Positions 1 through 12,134 of a DNA stretch of 64,000 bases are shown one piece after another. Position 1 is the stretch's first letter, and each line of letters opens with the position of its first letter. Source of the stretch: Dipodascopsis uninucleata var. uninucleata (taxonomy: Eukaryota > Ascomycota > Lipomycetes > Lipomycetales > Lipomycetaceae). A program made the position numbers and the translations under genes. Location of the stretch: positions 1,178,001 through 1,242,000 of the forward strand of contig JAJLTO010000002.1 in assembly GCA_030568195.1 (NCBI GenBank), read 5' to 3'. The notes below the pieces were generated by a model. That model saw nothing but the letters and a program-made list of their open reading frames with translations. It had not been told where the DNA came from and ran no database searches.

Positions 1-1121
1 AGTCGCGGATTCGGCCGGTCGTCTCGTAAAGCAAAACAACAGTCATCTACTCAGCAACCGCCTTCGTTCCTTCGATCAGCAAGTAATACTTCTACGCAGT
101 CGTCTATAACGTCAGTTTCAAAGTTGCAGAGCCATGGAGCTGGCGCGGCGCGCCCGCTATTCCTTGCACAACCATTTGTGCGAACAGCTCTGGTAAAAGG
201 AAGTTTCAAAACCATTGTAGTTTTACCAAAGTATGTGGATATGGGCGAGTGGCTAGCTCTGAACGGTACGTATGCTTTCTAGTAGCATTTAACAAATTAT
301 TCAAGATAAATTATTATGGTATCTTGAATCGGCTGGACATCTGCACATGTCAAGCAGAAGACTGTAAAGGATAGAGCAATTGGTATGAAATTTTGATGGT
401 GAAATGATATATTAATAGTTGACTTAGCTTTCGAATTTTTTACCTACTTAAATCTGATCTACGGTGCTTTGGCCGAATTTTGCACTCCAAAGTCATGTCC
501 ATCGATGAGCGCGGGCCCTGGGTGTGTATTTAATGAAAAACACAGAAACCATTGTGAGCATCAATCTAATAATATATGATATTTGGTGTAGAATTGATTA
601 CACCTGGCTAGACACGTCTAAGAAGCAAGTACGGCTACCTGCTTCAACCTACATCGATTACGTCTTGACATGGATAAACAATAAGCTCAATGATCAAGCT
701 CTATTCCCAACTAAAGCTGGTAAGTTGGTATTGCGACCTTTTGTGAGGCAACAGCATGAAATTCGTTTTCATTCCCAGCTACCTCGCGCCGATTTCTGAT
801 AAAGATCTTATATATAGGGGTTCCATTTCCACCACAATTTCCCTCTATTTTACAGAATATCTTTAAGCAGATGTTCAGAATCTTTGCGCACATCTATCAT
901 AATCATTTTGATCTCATCGTCCATTTAAGTTTAGAGGCTCACTGGAATTCCTTCTTTGCTCACTTCATAAGTTTTTCGAAGGTTGTAACGTATTAATGAT
1001 CCTTTATTTATTGAGAGAACTTCAACTAATTTTTTTACAGGAATTTGAATTACTGGATAGAAGAGATACGGAACCATTAAAGGAGTTAATCGAATCATTT
1101 GAGGCTCAGGGAAAGGTGTAA
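1..1121 (+). CDS. MOB2: Mob2-like NDR kinase co-activator (5' partial)
   Basis: Mob-family adaptor that binds and activates an NDR/LATS kinase; Mob2 partners Cbk1 (Orb6 in fission yeast) in polarity and cell separation. Five exons are inferred: 1-265, 428-521, 592-719, 818-981 and 1041-1121. They join in phase to 243 residues plus stop, and the start codon lies left of the window. Visible family features are the opening block VKGSF..IVVLPKYVD, the zinc-binding cysteines in EFCTPKSCP, and the paired histidines in AHIYHNHF. The end of the protein (FAHFISFSKEFELLD, then PLKELIE) resembles fungal Mob2 more than Mob1, which decided the name. The exon 4 donor (GTTGTA) is unusual, so that junction may shift by one codon. 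Family membership is very secure; Mob2 against Mob1 is an inference. Confidence 0.85.
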
Positions 1122-1678
1122 CGGTAAAAAAAAAAAAAAAAAAAGGTCTATGAGCTTTTTAAATTAGTGTTGGATCAATCGATCTTACCGCAGGGACTAG
1201 TATTAGTACTACAAAAGCGGAGACGAATAATTTTTTATTGATATAGATGCTCTAATATTTTGTTTAAATTTGCGATACTAATATGCTGGTGCTTCTTTCT
1301 TCAATCGAAGTAAATAAAATATGTTAACTAATCATGCTTGGTCAGCCCATAGAGGAAATATACATTGTAGCGGAAGATTATACTCATCTATCAGGAGACG
1401 CCTAGTTTATTATACAAGCGAATCGCGAACAAAGAGACCCTCAATCTCTTAATTATACAGAAAATTCTAGTAAACTGCCAGATGACCCATGAGTATTGAA
1501 TTTTTGAAGACAACTAAGACTCAGTAGAATGATGTTAACAAATTATTCTCATATATAACATTAAATAGCTCCTCGTTACTTCTCCCTTGGTTAGTTTGTA
1601 ACTCTTCTTTCCGCTGAATTGCTGTCGTTCATCGTTTTGGTAGACGCGCCTCTTTCAGTTTCATTCCGCGTACCTATA
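1122..1678. other. Convergent intergenic region with poly(A) tract
   Basis: Space between the 3' ends of MOB2 and LSM8. It holds a run of 19 A at 1126-1144, directly after the MOB2 stop. I see no coding or RNA gene in it. Confidence 0.6.
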
Positions 1679-2197
1679 TCATATTACAACAACGTCAGCA
1701 GGCTACAAGGTAAATTAAACTGAAGTGATAACAAATTGCTTAGGAATCATATAAGCTTTGGTCCTACCTTTTCCCAGTCAATGCTGGCTTCTATTTCGTC
1801 ATCAACGAGTCCGCACAGAACCACACTCTCGCCTCGTAGCAAATATAGACCAAGATCTAAGGTCTCCGTAGCATTATCCGGAACTATGATGCGCTCTTTA
1901 GCTGACTGTAAGATCAGATTAGTTGTTTGATCAAATCCTTGAAGTGTACCCTAGAAGTAATGTCAAAATTCATGTCAGCACTCCTCAGTAGCTGATACTT
2001 GACGAATATGTGAGGAATTATGATATCTTGACTTCGACCTACAATGAACAATCGACCATCTGATGTGATCACAGTAACGGTTTCTAGAGTAATTATAGTA
2101 AGTAATCTATATCTCGCAGATACAACATACGCGAATCAAAGGAAATCAAAGAATTTCAGGTTGACTTACTTCCAACGTACGGACTCAATGCAGACAT
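1679..2197 (-). CDS. LSM8: U6 snRNA-associated Sm-like protein LSm8
   Basis: Subunit of the nuclear LSm2-8 ring, which binds the U6 snRNA 3' tail and supports splicing and nuclear RNA decay. Exons on the minus strand are 2170-2197, 2043-2083, 1768-1950 and 1679-1702. They sum to 276 nt, 91 residues, near the usual 90-100. Sm1 is visible as VTVITSDGRLF then GTLQGFDQTTNLIL; Sm2 as LGLYLLRGESVVLCGLVDDE. The first two coding exons are only 28 and 41 nt and would be missed by ORF calling. The last exon (8 codons) rests only on its acceptor and frame. Divergent from GLE1 and convergent with MOB2. Confidence 0.88.
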
Positions 2198-2576
2198 CCT
2201 GGAATATCAAACTTATCCCTACTCTCAACTTGATTGAAATCAAGGAAATAAATATTCTTTCTTAAGCTTGTTTCCGGATAATATTATATGTCTGGTGTCG
2301 TCGTAAATTTGTATTGATACGTTGAACTGGTTGTAAAAATGTAAAATATGGTGTACTATATGTTCGTCGAGTCGAAGGTTTTCTGTATGTTTAAAATCAT
2401 CTTTTTGTGTTACTAAACTTTCCCAACATGAAAATACATCTCACAGATCGATCTTAGATTCCGATATATTTTATACGAGATCCGGGTGGTAAGATTATAA
2501 AGCAATAATATATGACCTAAACAGCTAGAAGACTTAATAATAATATGAAACTTAGGATCAAATCTGAGACTGAGCC
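2198..2576. promoter_or_regulatory. Divergent LSM8/GLE1 promoter region
   Basis: 379 bp between two divergently transcribed RNA-metabolism genes. It is AT-rich. No specific element is recognised. Confidence 0.5.
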
Positions 2577-4694
2577 ATGGGGGTATACGGATTTGTAGAC
2601 GAGGACTCGGATCCTGAAGACGAGGCAACCAACTTAGCCGAGTTGCCGTCTACATATCTACGAACAAACGGTAACACTATGCAAGCAGATGCATCTTATC
2701 AACGGAGTATAAATGCAGAAAAGCAAGAGAAAAGAGATGACTTTGATCTGCAAGATGATACAGATATTATGGTCAGATTTGAATCTCTAATAGCAGGTCT
2801 TTCATTGAATGATTACCAAAATCTAGGTAAGAAAAGTTGAATTATAGAGCCTCTATCTTCATATTCGCGAAACGTCAGTTATCTCTAGTGGTTTCTAACA
2901 ATTTTTTTCGTAAGACTTGGTATTACTGCAATCTTCTCGTAGGAGAACAGAGTTTGGTAAGAGTGAAAGAGGCACGGAGGAGCTACGGTTACTGTTCTCT
3001 GCCTTGCCCGATAATCAGAGTGTGGAGGTCTCAACACTACAAGAATCGTTCAATCAAGAAAATGAGCTGGCTAAGAACCAGAGAGATATAAATCTAAAAT
3101 CTTATAAGCAGCAAGATCGAGAAACATGGTCCAATTACATACAATCGAAATCTAGTAGGATGTGGCAGGAAATAAACTCGTGTATCGAGAAACAGCGCGA
3201 AATACGACGACATGAGAGTGAGCTTCGAGAAGCTCAACAACAGAGAGCCAAAAAAGAGCTAGAAGAGCAACGTAAAATGGTAGAGATAGAAAAATTAGCT
3301 GAGCAAAAGGAAAAAAGGGAAGAAGAGGCTTTGCTAGCAAAGAAGCGAGAGCAAGAGCAAGCCCGAGAGGAAGAAGTGGCAAAGCAGCAGACTACTACAG
3401 TTTCATTTACTCCTCTGGCAGCTAGTAGTGTTGTACCACGTCCTCAGCCAGGAATTGGAACTGGTATGCTGGGTGCACTTAACGGGCTATCTGTTGGTAG
3501 CAGAGAGTCAGCAAGAACCGGAATGACAAGTTCTGCGTCAAATGAATCGTTTGGATTAGGATCTTTAACCTCAAGTCTTGAACTTGATACAGATACAGAT
3601 AGTAGTAAAAAGGTGCCACCAATAACTCATTCTGTATCGAAAGGTGCCGATAATAAGTCTGCTCAGGCAATTGCTACTACACAGAATATTTCAGAAGCAA
3701 ATACAGAGAAGATGTATTACCAGACATTGATCTCGGTGAGTGCAAAAGACATATCTACGCTAGTCGAATAGAAGCTAATAAAGTGACTAGTACATCAAAA
3801 CGGATATTCTGCCACCTGTTGCGAATAGCAAAGAAGTTAAATCATACTGCTCTACTAATAAGCGTCGAATAAAACCGAAATTAGGACAACTAACAAATAG
3901 TAGATCACAGATTGCTCGAATTGTAAGCTATTGGACAATTTTTTTCCTATTTCAAATGTGTGATTCTCTGAGATTCTGATGGTGATTAAATGTTATAGCT
4001 TGGCGAATTGGATTCAATTTTTACAGAAGCAGCTGCCTATTCTGAACTGGCATATAAGTGGCTCCTTAATTTCCTTTCGAAGTCTGTAGTCTCACAAGCA
4101 GAAACAGAAACTGCCGTGTCACCTACCAGTGCTTACCCTCTAGGAACTCTAGCCATATTTATGATGGCTAAGCATCCATTATTACGTGAGCTTTTGCTGG
4201 CAAGAATAGTGAAAAAATGCCCATATGTGATTGGCTATACTTGTAATATTGACACGGAAGCAGGTCGTGTGAGAATGGGATATAAGAAGATTGAAGAGAG
4301 ATGGGAAGATGATGCAATGTATTGTGAAAGAATGGGCGGTATCGCCTCTGTATGGGCAGTAATGACTCAAGTCGTCTTCAACCAGTCTTCTACGATTAAC
4401 CATCCATATCCTATATATCATTCTTGGACGTTTGTTGCGCGAACTTTGAATATTAGTACCTCTGAGTTGACTAATGCGCATTTCACTGTTATGTCTTCTT
4501 GGTGGGACCTTGCAGGCCGGAGATTTGTTGAGGCTTACGGTAATCAGTCTCATAAGATTCTAACTACCATTTGGGATGCTTGGACACGTTCTGCTAGTGA
4601 TAAAAGATATCCTGCTGCTGCAAGACTACGCATTTTAGGTGAACAGTGGCAATCTTCAGGAGTTATAGGTATTGACAAGCCAGAAGAACCTTGA
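2577..4694 (+). CDS. GLE1: mRNA export factor Gle1
   Basis: Nuclear-pore protein that, with inositol hexakisphosphate, activates the DEAD-box ATPase Dbp5 on the cytoplasmic face to release mRNPs. Exons 2577-2826, 2951-3735, 3791-3922 and 3999-4694 join to 620 residues. A short acidic N-terminus is followed by a long charged coiled coil (roughly residues 150-230, rich in Q/E/K), a Ser/Thr-rich linker, then the conserved helical domain. In that domain KPKLGQLTNSRSQIARI, CPYVIGYT and the ERMGGIASVWAVMTQVVF block match the family. Yeast Gle1 is about 540 residues; the extra length is in the linker. The second acceptor was chosen at 2950 because the nearer AG breaks the phase. Confidence 0.88.
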
Positions 4695-5955
4695 TTGCTT
4701 TCATAACTATTACATCATTAACAGTGGATATACTATGTAATTCTACATATAGTGCAGAGTTATATGTATATGTACATGGAACCAATAGAACAATGCTTGA
4801 CAAGCTTTCTCAACTTGATTGTTGTGATTCATAACTCATCAAGAGATCGGCTTGTTTTTATTCGGTATCTGAATAAAATTCCGAAGAGAACACCATAACA
4901 GTAAAATTACCAATTATCTAGATATTAATTTAAATTATTTGAACCATCCTTTTCTTTTTTACATAACGGTATAAGTAATCTTTCTGTGACTGTGTTCAGT
5001 TATGCTGTTCTAGCATATGACGACTCTCTTTCCTATTGACCACAAGAACGTCCGATCTTGATTTTGTATAACAACTCATATATAGTTCAGTAAAGAGACT
5101 TTGATCGGGTCTGTCTAACTGGTTTGCTCTTAACCGCCTCTCATTGACATCCAAGCATCCTAGAACGATGATTTACCGTGACACAGGCGGGAGGACTACG
5201 CAAGTCGTCGAAATATAAGGGTAAGGGTATATGAGAACATCAATGATCTCCTCTGTTATAAGTAAAGACTTAAAAAAGACAGGATCGATTCAGAGCAGAC
5301 GAAGGACTCAAAAAGTCAAGCACATCAACTTTGGATTATTTTGAAGTGAAAACAAGCAAAGAAAAGCTGGAGCAGTCTTAAAGTAGGTATACCAGCGATT
5401 TATGAATGGAATAACAGAACTTTTAAGGTAAAAGCAGCGCATTTATTAAAAAATTTTGCTCTCTTCGATTTGATCGCCCGCAAAGCTTGAAAGAAAAATT
5501 ATCCTAATTACAGACAAGCTGCTGTTTGGTAGGTAACTTTCTTGCCTAACTTGCGATCGTGCAGACTACCGTTTTGTGATCGTCGATTTTTTGGATTGAT
5601 AACGATTTTGATTCTGCTGAAGAGAAGGATCATTGGGTTTGAAAGACCATCGAAGGACATTCTTAGTATTGAAAGGTCAGAATAACCTGACTTAGTCGCA
5701 TTGAGGTAAGAGTCATCGTTATTGGTATTATTGGTATCGGAACAGGCACGGCACTTAACTGCATTACTGTATGTGCTGTATGGCTTTCCTTGATCAAAAC
5801 AGACTATATTGAGAGAGGACGATTGATGGGCTCGTGGGATATGTAAATGTTAAGGTGGTAACCAAGATAGTATCTAAACACTTGCTAACAATATAGACGA
5901 TCGTTCAAGTAGATCGGTTGTGCTGGATAAGTAACGGGCGAAATTAACAGTGAAG
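4695..5955. promoter_or_regulatory. Long GLE1-SSD1 spacer, probable SSD1 leader
   Basis: 1.26 kb between two genes on the same strand. It should hold the GLE1 3' end and the SSD1 promoter and leader. No conserved coding frame is seen. Its length, greater than most spacers here, suggests a long 5' UTR. Confidence 0.5.
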
Positions 5956-8900
5956 ATGCAGAATCATTCCGGCAGGGATTCTAAGAATCTGCATATCGCT
6001 CACAGACGATCGCCTTCCGAGTTGACGCCTTTGATGAGTAAGTTCTCTTGAATTATCTATGCGTAGATATTGAAAACGAATCCGTAGGAGACATTTTGAT
6101 ATGTGGATCGAGATAAGATATATAAATCAAAGCATGTTTGAGCTTTGATAAGATCTCTAGGAAGATATGTTTTAGAGTAATCGGGACAATCAAAGTTGAA
6201 TATGATGATCGCGCATTACTAACTTGTGATTGTGTTTTAGTGGAGCAACTTGCTTTGCAACAGCAGATGGAAATGTTGCAAGTGCAACAGCAGCAAATTC
6301 TAGCGCAACAGCAACAGTTTGCTCAGATTGGTTTGCTTTCATCTCCTAATATGCAGAGTACACCCGTTATGGGTAATGTTTCTACTTATTCAACGTCGCC
6401 AAACCCGTCGTTTGGTTCATTCTCTAGCTCGGGAGGAGCTGCTGGTCATAGACGCACACAATCATCTGTTCCTAGTTATCAGCTTGCCCCCGGAGGTAAT
6501 GGTAGTGTCTACGATAACGGAGGTACTCAGCAGCCTTCGGGTCGTGGTGGAAATCGTACTGTGGGTTCTCAGGGAGGTGGTCCCGGTACCTCTAATAGCG
6601 GAGTCAGCGGACACACAAGGCGACATTCGTTAGCGTTGCCCGAAGCTAAGCGAGCTGCTGCTCAATTGGCGCAGGCACAAAAGCAACAGCATACTTCTGG
6701 GGTAAGCTCTGTGTCTGGAGTCTCGTCAGGTTCTCAGAATAATTCAGGTTATCAATTTCCGCCTAAGAGCTCTGGTACTGACGGCTTCACCGGATCAAAG
6801 GGCCGGCATGGTCATTCTCGAAGTCACGGTGGACCAATAGACTTTGCTTCTGAAGATAGATCTCGTTCTCCGCATATGCAGTCTGTATCAAACTTTAGCT
6901 TCCCTTCGCAATCTGGTTATTCTGATAATTCGTATGGTAGTCACGACCGACGTATGAGTTCGTCTAATGGACACACACGTTCTGGTTCAAGATCCTACGA
7001 TAACGATTGGCGACGAAACAGCATGCAGTTTCCTCCACAACAGACTTCAGGACAGCAGCTCGATGTACCTAATGTAGGCAATCAACATAACTTTGTACCT
7101 GGCCATCGATCTCGTTCCTCTATTAATAATAATGCTGGATCAAGCTTTTCATCCGGATCTTTCCAATCAGGTATAATTCCTGTATTCTCCCAGCAGCAGT
7201 TTAACGTTGCGACAAGTGGTGGTCATCAGAACAGAATGTCAATTCCTATGTCTTCACATGACTTCGTACAACCTCAAATGCCTCTTCCAAATCAACAGAA
7301 TTCCAATCAAATTCAATCACAGCAGCGAAAATCACTATTTTTGCCTTATCTTCCTCAAGCATCAGTTCCTGGTCTTGTTTCAGAGGGCAGATTGGTCACT
7401 GGTATTCTCAGAGTAAATAAGAAGAATCGATCCGATGCTTATGTCTCTACAGATGGCCTTTTAGATGCCGATATCTATATTTGTGGATCTAAGGATCGTA
7501 ACAGAGCTTTAGAGGGTGATGTTGTGGCTGTCGAGTTGCTCACTGTGGACGAAGTTTGGGGTTCTAAGCGAGAAAAAGAAGAAAAGAAAAAGAGGAAGGA
7601 TGGAGAAGAATCAAATGCTTCCGGTTTACAGAGAAGGGGAAGTTTGAGGACGAGACCATTACAAAAGAAAAATGACGATGTTGAAGTCGAGGGTCAGGGA
7701 CTTCTCCTTGTGGAAGAAGACGAAATTAGCGACGAGAAAAAGCCGCTTTATGCTGGGCATGTTGTTGCTGTCCTTGAACGTACTCCTGGCCAAGTATATA
7801 GTGGCACATTAGGTTTGTTGAGACCGTCTTCGCAAGCTGCTAAGGAAAAGCAGGAAATGGAAAAGAGAGAAAGAGGTGATAATCCTGAATCAACAAAGGT
7901 TGACAAGCCTAAGATCGTTTGGTTTAAACCTACTGACAAACGTGTGCCTCTTATTGCGATACCAACCGAGCAAGCACCGCGAGATTTTGTTGAAAACCAT
8001 GAAAAATATGTAAACACTTTATTTGTTGCCTCTATAAAGCGTTGGCCGATAACCTCGTTACATCCTTTTGGAATGCTTATTGAGTCACTTGGTACGGTCG
8101 GTGATCACGACGTTGAAATTAATGCTATACTGAGAGACAACAATTTTTTGAATGATGCATTTTCAGATTCCGTACTAAATGCTGTGTCTTCTGTACCGAA
8201 GATTTCTGAGAATACAGAGGAGAGAAGAAGCTTTATGGATGAGACCATTTATTCTCTTGACATTGCATCTTCCGCTGCAGTCGACCAGGCTATCCATATA
8301 CAAGATATAAGTGGCCAAAAAGTGCGAGTTGGTGTTCATATTGCGGACGTTAGTACATTTGTTCTTCCGAACAGTCCGCTAGATAGAGAGGCAAAGGCTA
8401 GAGGCACTTCTGTTTTTATGGCTGACAAGACCGTCCCCATGCTTCCTAAGAAACTCACAGATGAAACTATTTCTCTCATTCCTGGAAAAGAGTCTCTTGC
8501 CTTCAGTGTTCTGTTCGATGTCAATATTGAGTCATTTGAAATTTCAAATCTTTGGGTAGGTAAGAGTATTGTCAAACCTACGAAGAAACTTTCTTCTGAA
8601 GAGATTCTGAAAATCCTTGACCCAAACGTTGACTCGGAGTCAGAGACGAAAGTAACAGAAGCAGTATCTAATCAGCATCCTGCCTCTGAGCTAGTAAATA
8701 TCATGAAGATAGTTGCAGAAGGCTTCAGAAGAAGACGATTGAATTCATCCAGGTCAGATATACCACATCTTCATCTTTTGAATCAACTTGAGGACGAAAA
8801 TGTTCCAATAGAAACTAATATCCTGGAAAGAAAGGCATCCTCACCAATTGTCGATGAAATAATGATTAAAGTTAATTCTATTGTAGCCAACATTTTGGCT

Positions 8901-10046
8901 CAAAGACTTGGTGATAGGGCATTTTTGCGAAAGCAGACGAGCCCAGGTGCGCAAAGAATTAACGATTTTGTTGAAAAGATGCATTGCCTTGGATACGACT
9001 TTGATGTTTCTTCTAGTGCCAAGCTACAGAATGGCCTTTTCAGCATGGATAATACAGAAATATTGAAGGGCCTAGAGACTCTTCTTTTGAAAGCCTTTTC
9101 ACGTGCAAAATATTTTGTAGCGGGTAAAGCCGAGAAGAATGATCAGGCACATTATTTGCTTAATCTTCCAGTTTATACTCACTTTACTTCTCCTTTGAGA
9201 CGATATGCGGATATTATTGTGCATAGGCAACTAGCATCTGTTCTTACTAACACAGAGTATACAGTGGATGTTGATACTCTTACAAAGATTGCAGATCATT
9301 GCAATGATCGCAAAGACTCTGCTAAGAATGCGCAGGACCAGTCTATTCATCTATTCTTATGTGAAGTCATTAGTAATTTATCTTCGTCCACTGGCCAGCT
9401 AATTAGGGATGCAATTGTCATTAATGTTTATGAGTCTGCATTTGACGTATTGATTCCTAAGTTCGGTATTGAGAAACGAGTCCACTGTGATCAATTACCA
9501 CTTGATAAGGCCGAGTTTTACAAAAAGAGTCGTCTTCTTGAGCTTTACTGGGAAAAGGGCGTTGATTCTGCGACATATATTCCGGATGATGAGCGTGACA
9601 AGGCAGATTATGGTAATCGTGTATCTAGTATAACAGCGGCTGTCGTGCAGGATAAAGAAGAAAAGGTTCAGAAGATCAATTCTTCCATCACAGCAAATAA
9701 AGATGAATCTGCTATAGTAAATTCTGAAGATGCTGATAAAGATGTCGTGTCTTCGACTGTTCAGTCAAAGAGCTTGCCCCCTTCTCCTACAAAAAGATCT
9801 CCGTCTCGTGACTCAGACAAACCTCAGCGAACTGCATCTATGACAAAGATCAACTCTCTCGATAATGACATATCTTCCTCAAGTCCTCTGGATGCTTATT
9901 TAGGTGATGTTGTGACTCGTGTCAACGGAAGTCAGTATATTCAAGATATTCGAGAACTGCAACATGTTCCTATACTGATACATGCGGAAATTGGCAAAAG
10001 CCTTCCTTGTTTGACTGTCCGCACATTGAATCCTTTTGCATCATAG
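5956..10046 (+). CDS. SSD1: Translational repressor Ssd1 (RNase II-like pseudonuclease)
   Basis: RNA-binding protein that represses translation of cell-wall and polarity mRNAs and is phosphorylated by the Cbk1-Mob2 kinase; the fission yeast relative is Sts5. Exon 1 (5956-6037) carries AHRRSPSELTPLM. Exon 2 (6241-10046) resumes MEQLALQQQ, giving 1295 residues. About 400 disordered Q/S/G-rich residues, including HTRRHSLALPEAKRAAA, precede cold-shock domains (GRLVTGILRVNKKNRSDA; ALEGDVVAVELL). An RNB domain with YTHFTSPLRRYAD and a C-terminal S1-like part (FGIEKRVHCDQLP) follow. The RNB aspartate cluster of active enzymes (DxDD) reads VDQA, so the nuclease is probably dead, as known for Ssd1. 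The intron sits early, as 5'-biased introns often do. LRR(H)S-type sites in the tail are plausible Cbk1 targets. Confidence 0.97.
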
Positions 10047-10757
10047 AGCATTTTTTTGATGTTGCAGACCTGAGAACAATATGCGTGAGTAGTTTTCATC
10101 AGTATACTTGAAGGCTATTAGCTGCTGGTCATTACTGTGTTGATAACTTCGTATAAAACGGAACAAAATTTCTGATGCTTGTAGTCATCACAGGTAATTT
10201 TTTATGACAGTCTAAATGCAGGACGTATTTTCTTTTTTATTTATTTTATATCTATGGACTTCAATTTCAACACTATTTTCTGTATTTGATCTAAATTGTG
10301 TTTATTCATTTATTTATTTCACTATTATAACTTGTTACTAATTTTTTTCACCATTTTTTTCTTATTTACTATTACTCTTCCTACTATTATTATTATACTC
10401 CGTATCTTTAATAATGGAACGCATAACATATGGAGTGCTCTGTTATTGATTTTGTATAGGATGCCGATGTAAAAGAGGGATCCAAATATGCACTGCTGTA
10501 AGCATTTTTTATTCAATAGTATATCTTTTGCCTATATTTATATACGTCCCTTTTCCAGTCTACCACTCTTTTTATTCATTCAATTTTTTTAACCTTGAAT
10601 TTCTCTTTCAGTATTGATACTTCAATTTATATCTCTACATATTTACTCAGTTCTTTGTATTGATGTTATGAATATATACCTTGGTTATCTTAACATGCCT
10701 TCTAAAATGCATGACCTCTCCTTGCTGCGATCATTAGAAGATCCAGCAGAAATCTGA
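10047..10757. other. Convergent SSD1/OGG1 3' region
   Basis: 711 bp, strongly T-rich on the plus strand, with short TTATTA runs near 10389. This is typical of overlapping 3' UTR and polyadenylation sequence. No gene is seen. Confidence 0.5.
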
Positions 10758-11909
10758 CTACTTTTTTAATTCAGATATGAATATCACCGCCTGTGCCCAT
10801 CCAGCATATTCTCCCCATAGGCCGCGCAAGTAATTGCTCATAGCATCATAAGTATTTCTCGAAAGCGCGTTTGATTTAGGTAATTTGATCTTGCTCTTCA
10901 TTGCATATTTTTTTTGTACTATATTCCAGATATGAGTGTCAATTGGAACTGAACAGTGACAATCAAAACCCATTAGTGCAACACAATCTGCGACTTTAGG
11001 CCCAACTCCATGGAACTGAAGTAAGAATTTGCGTACTTCCTCATATGGCCTTCCTCTAAGCTCTTCTAGAGAGTGACCAGAATCTTGCCATCCCTGAACT
11101 TTCAGGGCAGTCTGATGTATATATGGAGCTCTATATCCAAATCCCAAGTCTCGCAACCTCTTCACCGTGCTAGGATGGCATAGATCAATCGGTCTTGGGA
11201 AAGTATAGTAACCCGTGTTCTGGTACGATGCAATGTAAGAGCCATATGACGTACAAAGACTATCTATCATTCCCATAATCCTCTTTATATTATTGTTACT
11301 ACTACAAATAAAGCTGATCAATGTCTCCCAAGGATCTTGACGTAGTATTCTAATTCCTGGATGTAAAGGGACTACTTTAGCAAATACTTCGTCTCTCTCT
11401 GAAATGTCTGCATAGAGCTCCGAGAGCTTGATAGAACTATTAAAGTAGTCATGTAACATTTCTTCTGTGTCTGGAGAATATGGTTCTGACTCCTCCTCGG
11501 TATCTGATCTAATACACCTATATCCTATTCGTTCTGATTCCTGTCTGAGTATTATCAACTTATCTCGCATGACAGCTATCCTAAAAAGTATAGTTTCTGG
11601 TTAGTGATTCCTATACTTGCCACGAAATTCTTCTGTGCAACTTTGAACACCAACCATTCATCATTGGTCTGTTTCCACCTAAAATTAATAATTATAACAT
11701 CAGTTCGCTTGCAAAATGAGTAAATAACTACAATATGCGCTATGCTAACTCACTTGAACGACTGGCCACTCGGTAAAACTGTTTCTAGGTTTAACTCCTT
11801 AAGAGAGCAGTTCACAATTAAGATATTAGCTGGTTGTTCGCAATATACCTCATATCCTGTATAATATAGCCTTTAATATACCTTTACATGAATATTTATA
11901 TATCTCCAT
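10758..11909 (-). CDS. OGG1: 8-oxoguanine DNA glycosylase/AP lyase
   Basis: Base-excision repair enzyme removing 8-oxoguanine opposite C. Exons on the minus strand are 11882-11909 (tentative), 11754-11829, 11617-11678 and 10758-11575. The model is 327 residues and in phase. The N-terminal domain shows ELNLETVLPSGQSFKW. The HhH-GPD core shows RQDPWETLISFICSSNNNI and the hairpin FHGVGPKVADCVALMGF, whose Lys is the Schiff-base residue. VPIDTHIW follows and contains the catalytic Asp. The first 28-nt exon and its 52-nt intron are chosen only because they restore phase; the start could lie elsewhere nearby. The downstream neighbour is a transporter on the same strand. Confidence 0.87.
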
Positions 11910-12134
11910 AGGCCCGTCATTATTTAATAATTTGCTTCGCGCTTCCATGAACACTCGATTACAATACTAGTGTGACTTTTATGAAGCTTCCGACGCGTCG
12001 TCTTTACATGTACGAGATGGGAGTTGTAATAAGAACTCTGTTCAGTGCAGAGGCGCAAGGGTAAATATAAATTTAGAATTAGAAACAGCATTTGAATCCA
12101 TAATGTTTTAAGTTGTAAAAATATTGCAGAAATA

